Assembly: GCF_007655135.1 (NCBI RefSeq)
Contig: NC_045128.1
Coordinates: forward strand, 39,693,885 to 39,757,884
DNA: 64,000 nt
Origin: Punica granatum
Taxonomy: Eukaryota; Streptophyta; Magnoliopsida; Myrtales; Lythraceae
Reading direction: 5' to 3'
Shown piece by piece: positions 12,606 to 25,939 of the stretch. How positions within the stretch are numbered: the stretch's first letter is position 1; every line of letters begins with the position of its first letter. Made by a program: the position numbers and the translations under genes. Below the pieces are notes generated by a model, which had not been told where the DNA came from, did not search any database, and was given only the letters and a program-made list of their open reading frames with translations.

Positions 12606-13581
12606 TTTAAATTTTTAAATTTTTAAATTTTTACATCTTTTAGTTGACAATAAATCTTTCGAAGAACTTATGGGTCATAAATTACATGTAAAATCATATT
12701 TGAAAAAAATATGATAATAAAAAATAACTACCATTAATTTGATGAAAAAAATAAATAAAATGTTGCAGAATAATTTACAATATAAATGCAGGTTTTAAAA
12801 ACAAATTGCAATAATAAAAATATGATGTAATCGCATAATGCGTGAAATGAATTTATATTGTAATTTTAACAAATTACCGTAGTTTCTATTAAAATAATTT
12901 TAATAATTTCATTTAGTTATCAACTTGCAAATTATCGAAACTAAATTCTACAATTATAAACTAATTAATATTTTTAAAGATACATTTTCATGATTGATAA
13001 TTCCACGCAATGCGCAGAGCGAAAAGAAAAAGCAAGTTTAACGAAGCTCTGCCATGCGTCATTCTAGGATTAACAAGGTGATGTCACATGTCAAGTCCTC
13101 AGTCTTTATTTACCCAATTTTCACTAAGGTTCTCTATCATGTTCAATGCATTAATATTAATCCGCATGTAATTAAATTCATTTATAGGATAATATATTTA
13201 TATCAACTTAATTTACTTAAATTATTTCCATTTTCCAATTCAAGATTTAACAAGTAAAATCACATTTACTAGAATTTCTATGAACTTTTAAAATTTCTAT
13301 ACCAATATATATAAAAAATACAAGTAAATTATTCTAAGAGTTTGTACAATTTATTAATAAATATATCTTATGGAATTCGATTAATTAAAATTATTTCCTT
13401 TTTCAATTTTCAATTCTACAAATGTTTAATTATATTTCTGAAACTGTAATAGGTTTTTCAGTTTGAAAAGGATGGGAAATATTTTTTCTAAAATTTTCAC
13501 ACAAGTAATTACTTATGTAATTGAAATTGTATAGAGATTTGGAATATTAAAAAACGATTACAAGTTCTATGTTAATATTAT

Positions 13582-14114
13582 GGTTAATTACCTAAAAATG
13601 CACAAATTTTAACCATGTTTTCCATTTTGGCATGAACTTTTTTTCTTGATCTAAATATGCACAAAGTACCCATTTGATATCCATTCTAGCATGAAGTCAA
13701 ATTTTCCGTTAATTTGATCGGAAATTGATGACGTATGTTACTGATGACACGTGTCTGAAGATGATAGGTCGACTGAGACCCACGGACATGTCTTAATAAA
13801 ATATTTTCCAGGAAAAAAGAAAAAAAAAAGGGAAAATCAGGGGAAGGGTGGCCGCCAGCGATGGGGCCTCAATTGCGACTGCTACCCCCCGATTAGAGTC
13901 GTCGGTAACCACAAAGGGTGCCACTCGACCTATCATATTCAGCCACGTATCAACGACAACATATATCAACAATTTTTATTTAAATTAATGAAAAAATTGA
14001 CGACGTGCTAGAATTAATATTAAATGGATAGTTTGTGCGTTTTTAGATTAACAAAAAACTTCGTGCTATAATTGAAAAAAAATGTAAAGTTTGTGCATTT
14101 TTAGGTAATTAACC
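13582..14114. mobile_element. 533 bp inverted-repeat transposon with perfect 25 bp ends
   Basis: The left end ggttaattacctaaaaatgc and the inverse of the right end are identical over about 25 bp. Weaker inverted similarity runs on for roughly 100 bp (gcacaaa, tagcatgaa/tagcacgaa, ccatttgat/ccatttaat). The core (about 13800-13950) is more GC-rich and has no recognisable coding content. Long terminal inverted repeats suggest a non-autonomous Mutator-like or foldback element. The target-site duplication is not clear. Confidence 0.75.
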
Positions 14115-14238
14115 TCGATATGAAATATACTTATAAAATGAAAATGAGGTTAAATGAATTTATTTAACAGTTTATTAAATGAATATATTAAATTTACTCT
14201 TTATTTTTATTAAATTTACTTAAAGTTGAAACATTTAC

Positions 14239-14512
14239 CGCCCGTTTGGTTTTACAATCTTTTTTAACTCTACTCCATTTATCTTCAATTCAACAACACA
14301 ATTATTACTTTTTCTTTATTTTTAATTTTTTAACTATTAAATTCAATTTTTAATACTAAATTCTCTTAACTATTCGTTACCTTTTCCACGATTCAACAAC
14401 ACAATCATTACTTTCTCTCAACTATTTATTACTTTTTTACACTATTTCTCATAATTCGACAACACAATCATTTCTAACTAATTAAAATCAAAACTTAACT
14501 CTATTTAACTCT
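14239..14512. mobile_element. MITE, high-copy family A
   Basis: It starts cgtttggttttacaatc, ends aactctatttaactctat, and carries the internal blocks ttcaacaacacaattattac, ttaatactaaattctcttaa and cattactttctc. It is a typical full-length copy of about 275 bp. Confidence 0.75.
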
Positions 14513-14843
14513 ATCAATAACTTATTGTTGTATAAGGGATATAAGTGCAAATATTTTCTATAATTTAGATTTAGATATTGAAAATTAAAAGTTTTTTGTA
14601 AAAATAAAAAATTTTAATTAATTGCTTTAACTAAAATGATTTTATTCATGTGATTTTACTGATCTTATTTATAAAATATATAAATTAACGATTTTTAGGT
14701 GAATAATATAGTTTTCTTTTTATGTAAATAAAGTATTTAATATAGCAAATCTAATATGAAACATTTAACATTCTTTATTTATCATTATTTTAACGATTAT
14801 CAACGAGTTAATTTTATAATTTTAAACTAATTAATCTCTTTAA

Positions 14844-15981
14844 GGGTAAATTACTCCGGTGGTACAAAAAGTTATATAAATGTAACATTATGGTACAAAA
14901 TATTTTTTCTGCTACTAGTTGGTATAAAAAGTTGTAAGTTGGTTACAATATAGTGCATTCCATCATTTCATATTTGATGTCGTTAGTCTAACACATATGT
15001 GGCTTATTATGTGTCACTATCTATCCGTTATGGCTCAAATTTTAAAATAAAAGTTCAGTTTTAATTGTCAAGAGAGGGTGTTATACAGTGATGCACTTTT
15101 CGCATGATAACCAAGTGATCCCAACTTCGAAACCTAGTAGGATTACCCGTGCCCCTTTATTAAATATTTATAATTTTTATTTCAATATACTAAATTCATA
15201 AGTCTCTCTTATAACTGAAAAAAATCATTTTTAATTTTAAAAATTAAAATAATAATAAATAAAAACAAATCTAATTTTTTTGGAAACAAAAATCAAGTTA
15301 AAACATTTCACTCTCTCTTAGATCTTTGTAACTCTCTTCTCTCCCCTTTCTCTCTCTATTCTCTCTCCTCCGCCTCTCTTCATTTTACTAAATTGTAAAA
15401 AAAATTAAATTAAAAAAACACCTCCCTTTCTCGCTCATCTCCCCCTTATTCTCTTATGCTTTCATTCTCAGAACCTTTACGCCTTCTCTCCCCCATGATC
15501 GACTGTGCATGTCAAAGCTCAGAGCGGTAATCAGAAGGCTTATGGTCGTTGGACCCCTCTCTCTCCTCCCAATTCTCCCTCTGCAGTCTTGCAAATTTTT
15601 TTGATTGAAAGGGGGGGAGGGGAGGGGGGTTCACTGACCCTAGAGATTTGGGTGTCGGGGTGGGGGTGCTCTCGCCGGTGACCCCACCCTCTGACTGACT
15701 TTGCCGACAGAGTGAGCCTGTCGACAACATTTTATTTCATATGTTTTATTTTGATTAAATATTTAAAATAAGTATTTTATTATTTTATTTGTGCCATGTG
15801 GAATGCCTATTTGCCACGTCATATGACACGTTGCAAATATTAACAGTGTCAAGAGGAATTTAACGGAATGCACTACATTGCGACCAACTTGCAACTTTTT
15901 GTGCCAACTATTAGCATGATAAACTTTTTATACCGAGTGTTACATTTATGAAACATTTTGTACCACTGGAGCGATTTATCA
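14844..15981. mobile_element. non-autonomous Mutator-like element with long terminal inverted repeats
   Basis: The left end (gggtaaattactccggtggt) and the inverted right end (tgataaatcgctccagtggt) are followed by about 100 bp of matching sequence. Shared blocks are aaatgtaaca, agttggtataaaaagttg-like and tagtgcattcc. Terminal inverted repeats are therefore about 125 bp. The flanks tctctttaa (14835-14843) and tatttttaa (15982-15990) agree at 7 of 9 bases, which fits the 9 bp duplication typical of MULEs. The interior (15080-15780) has a pyrimidine-rich part and a GC-richer block at 15500-15730 with no transposase, so it may be captured DNA. Confidence 0.8.
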
Positions 15982-16604
15982 TATTTTTAAAGATTATGTA
16001 TAATAAATTATAAAAAAGAATTTCATTATAACACTTGCATGTAACACTCGGGTAAAATAACTAGTTATATATTATATGTATGTATATAGTTGCCTATTGA
16101 AGACGGGATCATGATCTAGAGTTGCTGTCAAGGCTATCACTGCCGATCCAGCTTGGAGATAGTTACACGACATTTTCAACCCACATTGATCGAAACAGGT
16201 AAAGCCTTTGCTCGCCTTGCAATAATTTTCATTCCTTTTGTGTCCATTTCGTTCCAAATATTCTTCCCGATTATGGCTAAATATGCTTATTATAGATAAG
16301 ACGCGCTAAAATTGAGTCAAGCTCATTGCCTTTTTTGTTCGCGCATGTTATTAGCTGGCAGAAGTCGTACAGGCGGCAGTCTCCAACATAACATTTTCTG
16401 ATGGTGTAGAGATGCTTCCAATTCGTACGACGCGGTGATTATTTCATTAGACTACTGACAACTGGAATTAATAGTTATCCGAATTAGACGCGTTGTGATT
16501 GTCTTACAAATGATGACAGTAAAATGAATGGTCCCCAAGATCTTGACGAGGCTTTAGTAACGAGCGCAACTTTGAAAGACACTGGCCAACTAATAGAGAA
16601 AAAT

Positions 16605-16682
16605 GACCGTTTGATTTTTAAAATTTTTTTAACTCTACTTCACTTATCTTTAATTTAACGACACAATTATTAATTTAGAAAA
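16605..16682. mobile_element. truncated MITE, family A
   Basis: Only the first ~75 bp of the family is present: a tttgatttttaaaattt-type end, then ttaactctacttcacttatc and aacgacacaattatta. The remainder is missing. Confidence 0.55.
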
Positions 16683-18024
16683 AATTAAGATTTCTTTATC
16701 CCGTATGAGTGATTGAGAAGTATTACCTTTCGGCAAGCGTCAGAATTCGCTGGCAAGATGCTTGAGCCTAGCTCTAATATCATCTCAAAAATGGACCTAC
16801 AAAGAGTTAGATTCTACACTCTAAAAGCTCAAATTGGTAGGATGCAAAATCCAATATTTTATAAACTCATTGATTTCACTTTATAATTTTGATATGGGAT
16901 CCAGAGATCCTTAACAAGTACAATGTTGATTGATTCATTAACTACATTCCGTATAGTCATTGCTATGAATAAGGTTTAGACTTCGTTTGGGAGTGTGATT
17001 GGAAGTTCTATAATCACTTCTTCTTATGATTTTAAGTGGATTTGGTATTTTGTGAGAAATTTTGAAACCATAATTTAAATCAAAATTGCGACTGCAAAAA
17101 TAATTTTTTCAAGCAAGTTAATAAGTGTTTTATTTCGATTTATTTTATTTCAAATATTAATAATTATCATTTTTATTTTCACTAATTTTCAATCGTTATA
17201 TTTCAAAATACTTTTTTTATTCTAAAATCAATACTTATTTTTTAATAATTATACTTTAATATTTTTATTTCAATAACAACGCTCTCAAGCTAGTTTGCTT
17301 GAAAAATGATGGACGGACGTAGGTCCTCGCATCTCATAGTCACGATGACGATGGCTGGGCAAGCTGATGCTCATATCAGACAAGAACATGACAAGTTGCA
17401 ATTGACGAATGATTAGTTGATCTGATCCAATAACAAAAAGGCAAATAATTCGCCGAAAAAAATAATAATAGCAAATACACACACATATATATAAATTAAA
17501 AGCGAAAAAAAATATTTTTGATCTATACATTTGATACCGAGTGAAGTTTAGTCATATAAAATTCAAAATTACCGAATTAATTTTATACGTTTATTCTATA
17601 AGACAATTTCGATTCTACAAATTTTATAAAGATATTTTTTATCCTATAAGTTAACTTTTAATTAAAATATAGTCCTATAACTTTTAAAAAATATAGACAC
17701 TTTTTGTCCTATAAGCACGAAATTGACGAAAATTACCTTACGAAATAAATGCTTATAACTAATTCGACACTTTTAAAATTTAGAGGATCAAAATTGATCG
17801 AAAATTAAATTTATAAGACTAAAATGTCTTTTCTCCTATATTAAAATGCTGAATTTGATTAAGATATTCTATGGGTAATTCTTTTTATTATTATTTTCTT
17901 GAAAATGATTGATGTTTTCAATCTTCAATCAACAAAGAAAATTAGGAGACTGATGACAAACTAAAAAAGAAAATTATCAGAAAAGGCAATCCCGTTTAGA
18001 AAGATGGGTCGAAAGTTTTATGTC

Positions 18025-18415
18025 TAGCTTGGATTCAAAGTGAGATTTTAAAATCTAACTTTAACTTAATTCTATCAACGACAAAATAAAATAACTTATA
18101 CAAAATCAAAAGGTGGACATTATTTATACCACTCTTTTTCAAAATCAAAATCACATAATTCATACAAAGTCAAAGGGTGGATCCCATACATGGACTTGTT
18201 TGGTTTGCAAATGTGGTTTTAAAATCATAACTTTAACATAATTCTATTAACAACAAAACAAAATAACTCATACAAAGTCAAAGAGTGAGCTCAATTTATT
18301 TTTTTTTCATAACAAAACAAAATAATTAATACAAATTCAAAGAGTGAACCCTATTTATACCACTTTTTTTCAAAATTAAAATCTAATTTTAAAATGTTAC
18401 TTACAAACCAAATAC
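18025..18415. mobile_element. two adjacent MITE copies, family B
   Basis: Two similar units follow one another, from about 18030 and about 18190. Both open with tttggattcaaa/tttggtttgcaaa, then gattttaaaatc, aactttaac.taattctat and acaaa.taaaataactcata, and carry a caaagtcaaag(g/a)gtg block. The right end (acttacaaaccaaatacag) is the inverse of the start. There is no coding content. Confidence 0.6.
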
Positions 18416-19049
18416 AGTATTAGCCCCGTAACTTTCCTCGATGTAGCATAATGGCTTCCCGCGGATGATGAAGTTTTGCGTCTACCATACCAATTAAAAG
18501 ATACGCAAAAAATATAAAACCTAAACACGAGTTCACCAAAAAAAAATAAAAATAAAAATAAAAAAATAAAAAAATGCATGAGACCATGTCACGTGGATAG
18601 CACGTGGGCCTCTCGGCCCATTGGAAGTGGGCATCTTTCTGTGATCTTGGAAATTGCATTTTGGACGTGAATGCAGATATTCCAACAATTTGTACTTTGA
18701 CTAATTTAGTCGAGCATGATCGGCTCATTAAAGGATAAAATTTTTTCAACGTGGATATTCTGCATTCGTAAAGGCTCGAACTTAAGACATTGCTTAAGCG
18801 GAACGAATGCCGAACCGCTTGAATTAACCTACATTGATTGGAAATTGCATTTAATTCAAGCATATCCTTAGAAAATCTTGGAGTGGTCCGTACATGGCAC
18901 GTGAGTTATCCTTCTCAGCTTCATGACGGCACAAGTGAATCCTCATCGGAATATCATTTTCATTGGTCCTCGATGTAATTGTAAGCATGATAGGATGCAG
19001 GATTTGGATCGAGAAGGTGGAATGAAACCTATAGAAACATATACAATGC

Positions 19050-19305
19050 GTTTGTTTTCGGAGTTAAAGTCACGAATTTGTGATTGTGATTGTGATTGTA
19101 GAAGAAGACAAAAATATATGGGGCCCACCAGTTTGACTTTTGAAATATAAAATGAATGGAAGGTAGAGATAATTAATTATAATGGGATTGTATTTTAATA
19201 ATATATGGGGCCCACCAATTTGACTTTTGAAATGTGTGTTTTGTTGTGTAGTGTTTTGAGTTAAAGTTAAAGTTAAAATCTTAAATCACGACTTTGAAAA
19301 CAAAC
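19050..19305. mobile_element. MITE with GTTTGTTTTC ends
   Basis: The left end gtttgttttcggagttaaag and the inverted right end gtttgttttcaaagtcgtga match at their tips. Inside, the block tatggggcccaccagtttga is present twice (about 19118 and 19205). Size about 256 bp, no coding capacity. Confidence 0.65.
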
Positions 19306-20927
19306 GGAGCGATATTTTCTGAATTAGAAAAGACTAATAGCAGTAATTTTATAAAAATTAAAGGATAATATGGAAATGGTAGAGAAACGACTGCCCCTTT
19401 CAATCCCTCCTCAGCTCACCGTTGGCTGAAAATTTTGTTGTTCAAATTTGTGATTATATAACGATAAATTTACGATTTAAACTTTCTTGAAAATGAGATT
19501 TCGTCTTGTTTTTATGCGAATATTTTATATGGAAGAAGGAAAATTCCCATTGGGGGGAGTCTAAAGAATTAAATTCACCAGTGAAGGACCACCACAAATA
19601 GTTGCGGTACTCAAATGAACTTAAGGGACGCCAATTGAGGACCACAATCACGAGACGTAAAATATGTGTCAGGCAGGTAAGAGTCACTTAACGATTAATA
19701 ACACGAGTTTTTTTCTTCTAGTACGAAGAGAGTAGGTACATTGTCTTTGTTTAAAGCATATAAAGGACGTACACTTAGGTCCTTTTGGTGCATGGGCCAG
19801 CTAATAATTTATGGGAAGGTATACAGTATAATCAATTGCATCATATAATCAAAATAAATTACTACAATTCATAGTAAATTATGTTGAATTTTTAGTAAAT
19901 TATTAATAAAGAATGTAAACTCCACCAAGAAAGAGAGAAAGTAAAGTTGCAAATATCTTAAAGCAAAATACACACGTCTAGAAGTAAACTATTCAAATAT
20001 TGAAATAAAGGGGACGCAAATTTTTAAAAAAGTTTATTTAGCTTTTTAGTAAAATACTTTTTTACTTACTTTTAGTAATTTAATTGATGGTATAGTGAAA
20101 CTGAATGTATTGATAGCGTCGTAAAATTCTCCATTGTCCATAATTTATATTACTGCAAAAATATAAATATATATATGTATATGCACATGTATCTGTATAT
20201 AAGTATGTACATATATATGCTGAATACGGGGACAACCACTTTGGCTATATAATAGGACGTTTATTGATGTTGAGCCACTCTATAATATACGTTCCTCAAC
20301 TCACATTTTGTATTCAGTCCAAGAATTGCCTAAGTAATCGAACAACGGATTGACCAAAAATTGGAAGATCGAACGTGAAATTGCAAGGAGTTCGGTTCCA
20401 CCGTGTCATGCGACCTTCTCCTACTTAAAAGTGGTCCACTATTCCTTGAAAATTGCAAACATAATTTTATCCGCATTAGTCTCGTGCTATCCTTTTCATT
20501 TTTAAGAACACTTTGTTCAGGTAGAAGTATAGATGCAATATATATCGCCCGCCTAGCCATTGACCTTGTTGTTTTCTAAATATTTATACTGGGAAAAGGA
20601 AAATTAATTTAGTTCAAAGTGCAAAGATGGTAGTTTAATTTTAATTCTTTTTTTTTTTTGTTTAAATGGGCCGCTGATACGACCGTGATTGAACTCCGGT
20701 AGCCTTCGAAAACCTTAATTGCCTCGCAGGCCCAACCGAGACAAAACCGACATTTACAAATCCACTTTTCACACTCCGCAGGAGTACGTTGACTCGGCCC
20801 ATTGACCCAAAGCCAATCGACCGGCCAACTAATCATCGTATGCAAACAAATCTCAAAACAGTCCCAAGAGTCTTTTCACTATTACTACTACAGCCACGGC
20901 TGCTACCACTGCCAACTCAGCTACTGT

Positions 20928-20968
20928 ATTATTATTATTATTATTATTATTGTTGTTGCTGCTGCTGT
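20928..20968. repeat. compound (ATT)n(GTT/GCT)n microsatellite
   Basis: About eight ATT triplets are followed directly by TGT/TGC triplets. Confidence 0.9.
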
Positions 20969-21767
20969 TATTATTACATGTCCATTAAAAATATTTTTTT
21001 TTCATTACACTGATATATGGAAACTTGAAGGGCAAGAATAATTCATGTTTGAACTGGAATAAAGCTCTCAGAGTATAAATTTTTCGATTCATAATATTCA
21101 AAATAATGAGATGATATTTACGGTCTGTGAGAGGCTTATCAAAATTTTTTTTACTGACCATATATTATGTCATTTCAGTATGAATGCTTACTGGTTGCAA
21201 TATAGAAACACTCCACATCCTCTGTAACTCACCACTCCATGATCCGCCTCTTCCATACGCGTCCATAACCCTCAATTCAAACAAGCTCTAAGTAACTAGC
21301 ATACCATATCGAGCCTTTTACACCGCCACAATAACATTAGAGTTAAGGAGCATGACTGATAGAATTTTACTACATGTTTTATTATGCAGTATCTGAGCCA
21401 TTTCTCATTTACTCATGCGCATCAGTGAGAATCGGGTTGAAATTAAAGGAAAGATGAGGCCTCGAGGCGTTTTTCGTGCTCGGTAGTAAAGTGATGTTCC
21501 AAATGCTAGTTTCTTGGCTCCCAATCTAACGAAACTTAAGTAAAAATCTCATACTCGAGCTCCAACTCGATCTTTCCAGTGAAAGCGTGCTCGAGCTCAT
21601 AAATACTTAACTCGGCTCAGCTAGGCTCCATCTTTTCTAGTGAAATCAGGAGATTTTCTCGTTCGTTTATTGCTTAAGACTAATTCTGGTTCGCAGCGAA
21701 AGAAAAAGGAAAGCTGGCGCACTACCTGAGCGAACGAACTGTACAAATAGTACTGCTAACTCTCTTC

Positions 21768-21783
21768 TCTGTCTGTCTGTGAC

Positions 21784-21820
<37 letters not shown>

Positions 21821-21840
21821 CCTCTCCCTCTCTCTGTCTC
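21768..21840. repeat. (TCTG)n/(TC)n microsatellite in bHLH leader/promoter
   Basis: TCTG tetranucleotides are followed by TC dinucleotides, about 280-350 bp upstream of the bHLH start codon. The position suggests it may be in the 5' leader; length variation here could affect expression, but that is inference. Confidence 0.85.
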
Positions 21841-22118
21841 TGCAAATTGCCTTACCGGTATTAGCTGAGCAGCAGACTCGAAGCACGTTGCTTTCCTCGC
21901 ACTTCAAATGGCGGACCACCACTCCCAGTAGTCTCGTCCGCCCCACTTTCGACGGCAGCACCGCCGCGATCGATCGCAGAATCAGAGAAGAAAGAGAAAT
22001 CACTACACCCCCACTCACTCATTCACTATCACTGCTCATTTGACTAAACCGACCTCCACTGAGGAAAATTAGTCAAAGCTAATCCCTAGTCAATTCACGG
22101 TTGATTCGATAATCTGTA

Positions 22119-25100
22119 ATGGAGCCGCTAGCTCTGACGGCAGATAGATCGGACGTTCCCGCGTTTGACACCCTCCAGTTCAACGAGGAGATCCAGCGGC
22201 TGATCGCCCCGCCGCTGCCCCCCGGGAACGCCGCGTCCTTCACGGCACTCCTCGAGCTTGCTCCGACTCAGGCCGTGGAGCTCCTCCGCCCGCATGAGCC
22301 CCCCGGTTCGAAGCCCTACTTCGACTCCGCTGCCGATGGGGCTGCTCTGTTCCCCCTGCCGAGCTCTGCTCCCGTCGACTGCTCTGCAAAGTACGCCGCG
22401 TTCGCCGGAGGGAGCAGCTCCTCGCCGGACGCGAGCGTCGTGAGCTTGCAGGAGGTGAAGAGCGAGGCCGGGACTGACAGCACCTCGAGATTGAGCTCGC
22501 AGCCGCAGCCGCAGCCGGTGGTTTCTGATCCTGCCGTGGAGAGCAAGGGGCGGAGCTCAGGGAAGAGGAAAGAGCGGGAGCAGAAGGTGCAGTAATCGCC
22601 GCTCGAATTGAGGTTTTGCACGACGCCTACGGTTCTCCCCACGATATCTATTGACCATTCGTGGAATTGAATTTTTTGCAGGGCAAAGGATCCGCGAAGA
22701 AGAAGAAGAAGAAGAACGAGAGCTCAGACGACGGGCAGATACTTCCGTACGTCCATGTCCGAGCTCGCCGGGGACAGGCCACTGATAGCCATAGCTTAGC
22801 AGAGAGAGTAATAACCTCTTAATCAATCATCAATCATATTTTAATCCTAATCCCTCTAATCATTACGATTTGATCGATTATTAAATTAATTAATTAACTT
22901 TTCATCGGGGATGCAGGCGAGGAGAGAGAAAATCAATGCCCGGATGAAGCTGCTTCAGGAGCTGGTCCCAGGATGCGACAAGGTTAGCTTAAGGCTGTCT
23001 GATTTTTTTTTATTTTTTATTTCTAATTCTGTCTTTGTTTGTTTTACGCGATCATTGGATTTGGATTTGATTGATAACGAATTGGGGATTAATTAAAAAA
23101 ATATCCAAAAATAAAAAGAAGCGGGATTTATCATCATATATTTAATGGTCGTTATCTGTCTAAAATTTGTCGCTGCAAAAAGAGCCATTATGTCTCTGGA
23201 TCATGTGGGTAACGAAGTGGGTTTGTCGTCCGATGTCGTTCTTTCCCTTAGGAGTTTTCTGCAAAGAGGAGAATGGTGGGGCTGAGAAATACAATTCATC
23301 ACATCACAGCTATTAATAATTTCCATGGCATATTCTTCCCTGATATTGTTCCAGTGGTTGGTTTCGAAGTCTCTTTCTGGAGTACTTCTGTCCCCGTTAT
23401 TCGACTGAAAAGCTTGTGGTTTTTATTAGCAGCCACGAGCGAGCCTTCTGCTTCAAGCTTTCGAGCCAATAGACTCGATTGCTCACCCATGCTTCAGCAT
23501 GACAAGGTCGGAAAATCTTGGGGAGCTTGGAATTAAGTACTATAAATTGCTTATGAATAGTGAGTTTAGGAAAGAATTAAGGAAAGGATCCGAGGAATAA
23601 ACTACCGAAATAGTATTTTACGGGCAATGTTATGGGAGTATTACACCAGTGCTTTATACTTCAATATTATAAGCAAATGACCAAAACATTTACAATTGCA
23701 GATTTCGGGAACAGCACTGGTGTTGGATGAGATCATCAACCACGTGCAGTCCTTACAGTGCCAAGTCGAGGTAAGAATAGCATCACCAGACCAATCTTTC
23801 ATGATTTACCATAACGTAAAGCTTTTGTGATATGTGTTATTACTGGCATTATTATTAACCAAAATCTCATTCTGGTTTTTCAGCTCCTATCGATGAAACT
23901 TGCAGCAGTTAATCCTCAGATTGATTTCAACCTTGACAGCATATTCGCAGCAGAAGTAAGTATTTGTTGCTTCTGACGGAAAACAAAACGAAGTCAATAC
24001 GATAAGTTGTCCCAATGTGGTTAAATCCACTTCACCGTGTTGCTTTCTGAATATATTCTGTTCGAAATTCCAAATATTGCCAAAAATGGAGAACTACATT
24101 GAGCTTTCCCAACTCTCTCGTGGCTCGTATTTTCAACTCTACCCAATATCTTGAGTTAGCCATTTCTGGCCATTATCATGTTCGGGAAATCTGGACCGTA
24201 GCATTCTGGACCATGTAATCCCTGTAAACACAATGCCATGGACCAAATATATTATCCTCCGAGCTCTACATCTATATGGCAATCACAAAAAACAAAAAAA
24301 AACAAAAAAAGGGAAAAGAGAAAGTAGATACAGGGCTCTGCTTTTTCATTTCTTTGCAGTTGATTACTGGGACTACTGAAATTTTGGGAAATCAATGATC
24401 CTGCACCAGTTGTGGCTGGAAGATAATTGTACATAAATATGCTTTCTGGAATTTGAATGGAATCGGTATATAAACTCTTCCATTTCATATCCATTCCAGT
24501 GAGTTTTGAAACATCCAAACTAGATGAAGCCTAATAGATTCCACAATATTCATTCTAAGTAATGTGGAACTCCTGGGACGGGACATTCTCTTGAGAAGGT
24601 TATTGGTTTGACATTTGTGGTCGTATTCGCTTTACTTATAGGTTCTCTATATCATTAGTACATGATTTTCTCATTTGGATTTCCCAAACTTTTTGGTCCT
24701 GCAGCATGTCTCTCTATTAGACAGTGACTTTCCAGTGCCCCTGATGTGGCCGGATTTCCTGCCGCAGCAATGGCATTTTCTTTCACTGCAGCAGTCGGTT
24801 TTTGGGAAGGAAGAAGATACCAATTTTGTAGCGCCGGAAATCTCACATTTAACATGCGACTATTCAGCAGATGCAGGTATACAACTTGTCAAAAATCAAC
24901 CACATATTGCATGTTTTTATGTAATCTCGGCCTCAGGTAGTGTTGGTGTATCCGTACATTGATTGAACAAAACTGACCAAAATCAGAGTCTACTCTATCT
25001 TTACTTCATCACGAAAGATACTCTCTTCTTGTTGGGATGCTGTAAGAGTATCCATAACAACCCTACTTCAGCAGTCTTTTTTCCTCCACTGCTTGAAGCT

Positions 25101-25290
25101 CTGTGTCATATCGTAAAAAAGTCTATTTCATGAGAAATCGGATAAACCAGACGGTCTTCAGGTGACTTGTTCCTCTGATCGCTTCCTCTTGTTTTCATGT
25201 CCTTCGAAGAAACAGCAAGATTGATTAATGACATGTTTTTTATTTGTTGCAGCGCCTCTCAGCTCTCATCAAATGAAAATGGAGATGTGA
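22119..25290 (+). CDS. bHLH transcription factor, bHLH48/bHLH60-like
   Basis: Seven exons join in frame to 336 residues: 22119-22586, 22682-22807, 22917-22982, 23702-23770, 23884-23955, 24705-24876 and 25253-25290. All introns are GT/AG. The first exon is a low-complexity, acidic/Ser-Pro-rich N-terminus. A lysine run (KKKKKK, about 162-167) is a probable nuclear localisation signal. The basic region carries H193, E197 and R201, the H-E-R signature of E/G-box (CACGTG) binders. It is followed by helix 1 ([15 protein letters not shown]), loop and helix 2 ([15 protein letters not shown]). The [25 protein letters not shown] block and the [12 protein letters not shown] block after helix 2 are characteristic of the bHLH48/60 and related BEE/CIB group. 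It should act as a nuclear DNA-binding dimer. The C-terminal exon is only 12 codons long. The 5' leader holds a TCTG microsatellite. Confidence 0.93.
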
Positions 25291-25939
25291 AGACAGAACG
25301 AAACCTACTACCACTAATTAGTATAGTCTGCATGTGTGTATATACATCAATATCCGTATACCTAGTAATAGTACTGCCGAGATTAGCAGGGCAATGAGGA
25401 GAGTCCTCCAGTACATCCGACTTGGGTTTCCCCGTCTTCCATTGATATTCTTTCTGTAGGTTGGATCCCGATTTCTCTGGTGGCTAGGACTGGAAACCCA
25501 TATTCCTCTCAATCCGAGAAGAAGAATGTTAAGCCAGCGATTCGTATAATTATACCCGTATATCGATATGTACTACTAACTTTGTTGGCCATTCTAATCT
25601 GAACGCACTTTTCTCGTGTTGTCGGTGGACCGATCAGTACTATGAAATTCCTTCAACAGCTCAACTATAGTCGCAGCTCTGTGTTGTACTCCCGTGACTT
25701 TATTTCTTGCCTCTATCGGTCAGTCGTCTTAGAAATGCAAATTACTTTGGTTGCGTAAACATTTCAAAAACCTTTTTTTTTTTTTCTTATTGATGAGCGG
25801 GATAAGTTTATTATAATATAATATTAAAACAATATTTATTTATTTATTTAACAGTAAAGATATTTCTTCGCTTCAAAACAATGTAAGGAGACCAAATTCA
25901 TTCGTCCGACCAACAAACCGCAGATCGACACAGAGATCG

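Larger units (their letters stand above)
6651..13581. other. AT-rich gene-free region
   Basis: Only short, compositionally poor frames occur, none with a recognisable domain. A more GC-rich patch at 8850-9120 contains a duplicated gaaatggtggtggg block and may be an old transposon piece, but no family is recognisable. Items listed separately are the SINE-like element, the AAAT repeat, the GTGGGCCC cluster, a MITE and a triplicated 105 bp unit. A short fragment at 6700-6760 and one at 11815-11900 share a gtgcaggag(a/t)ttgaaa(c/t)tca motif and may be decayed relatives of one tRNA-derived SINE. Confidence 0.6.
15991..21700. other. AT-rich gene-free region
   Basis: No convincing gene. A long minus-strand frame at 18420-18863 is rejected because a third of it is translated from an A-rich run. 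A possible antisense SINE (tRNA-like head on the minus strand ending in an A-rich tail) lies at 20640-20745. Listed separately are a truncated MITE, two further MITE clusters and microsatellites. Confidence 0.55.

Noticed and set aside
18420..18863. 147-codon minus-strand frame starting with ATG
   Set aside because: About a third is translated poly-A/T sequence (FFYFYFYFF), with no domain and no splice context; chance frame.
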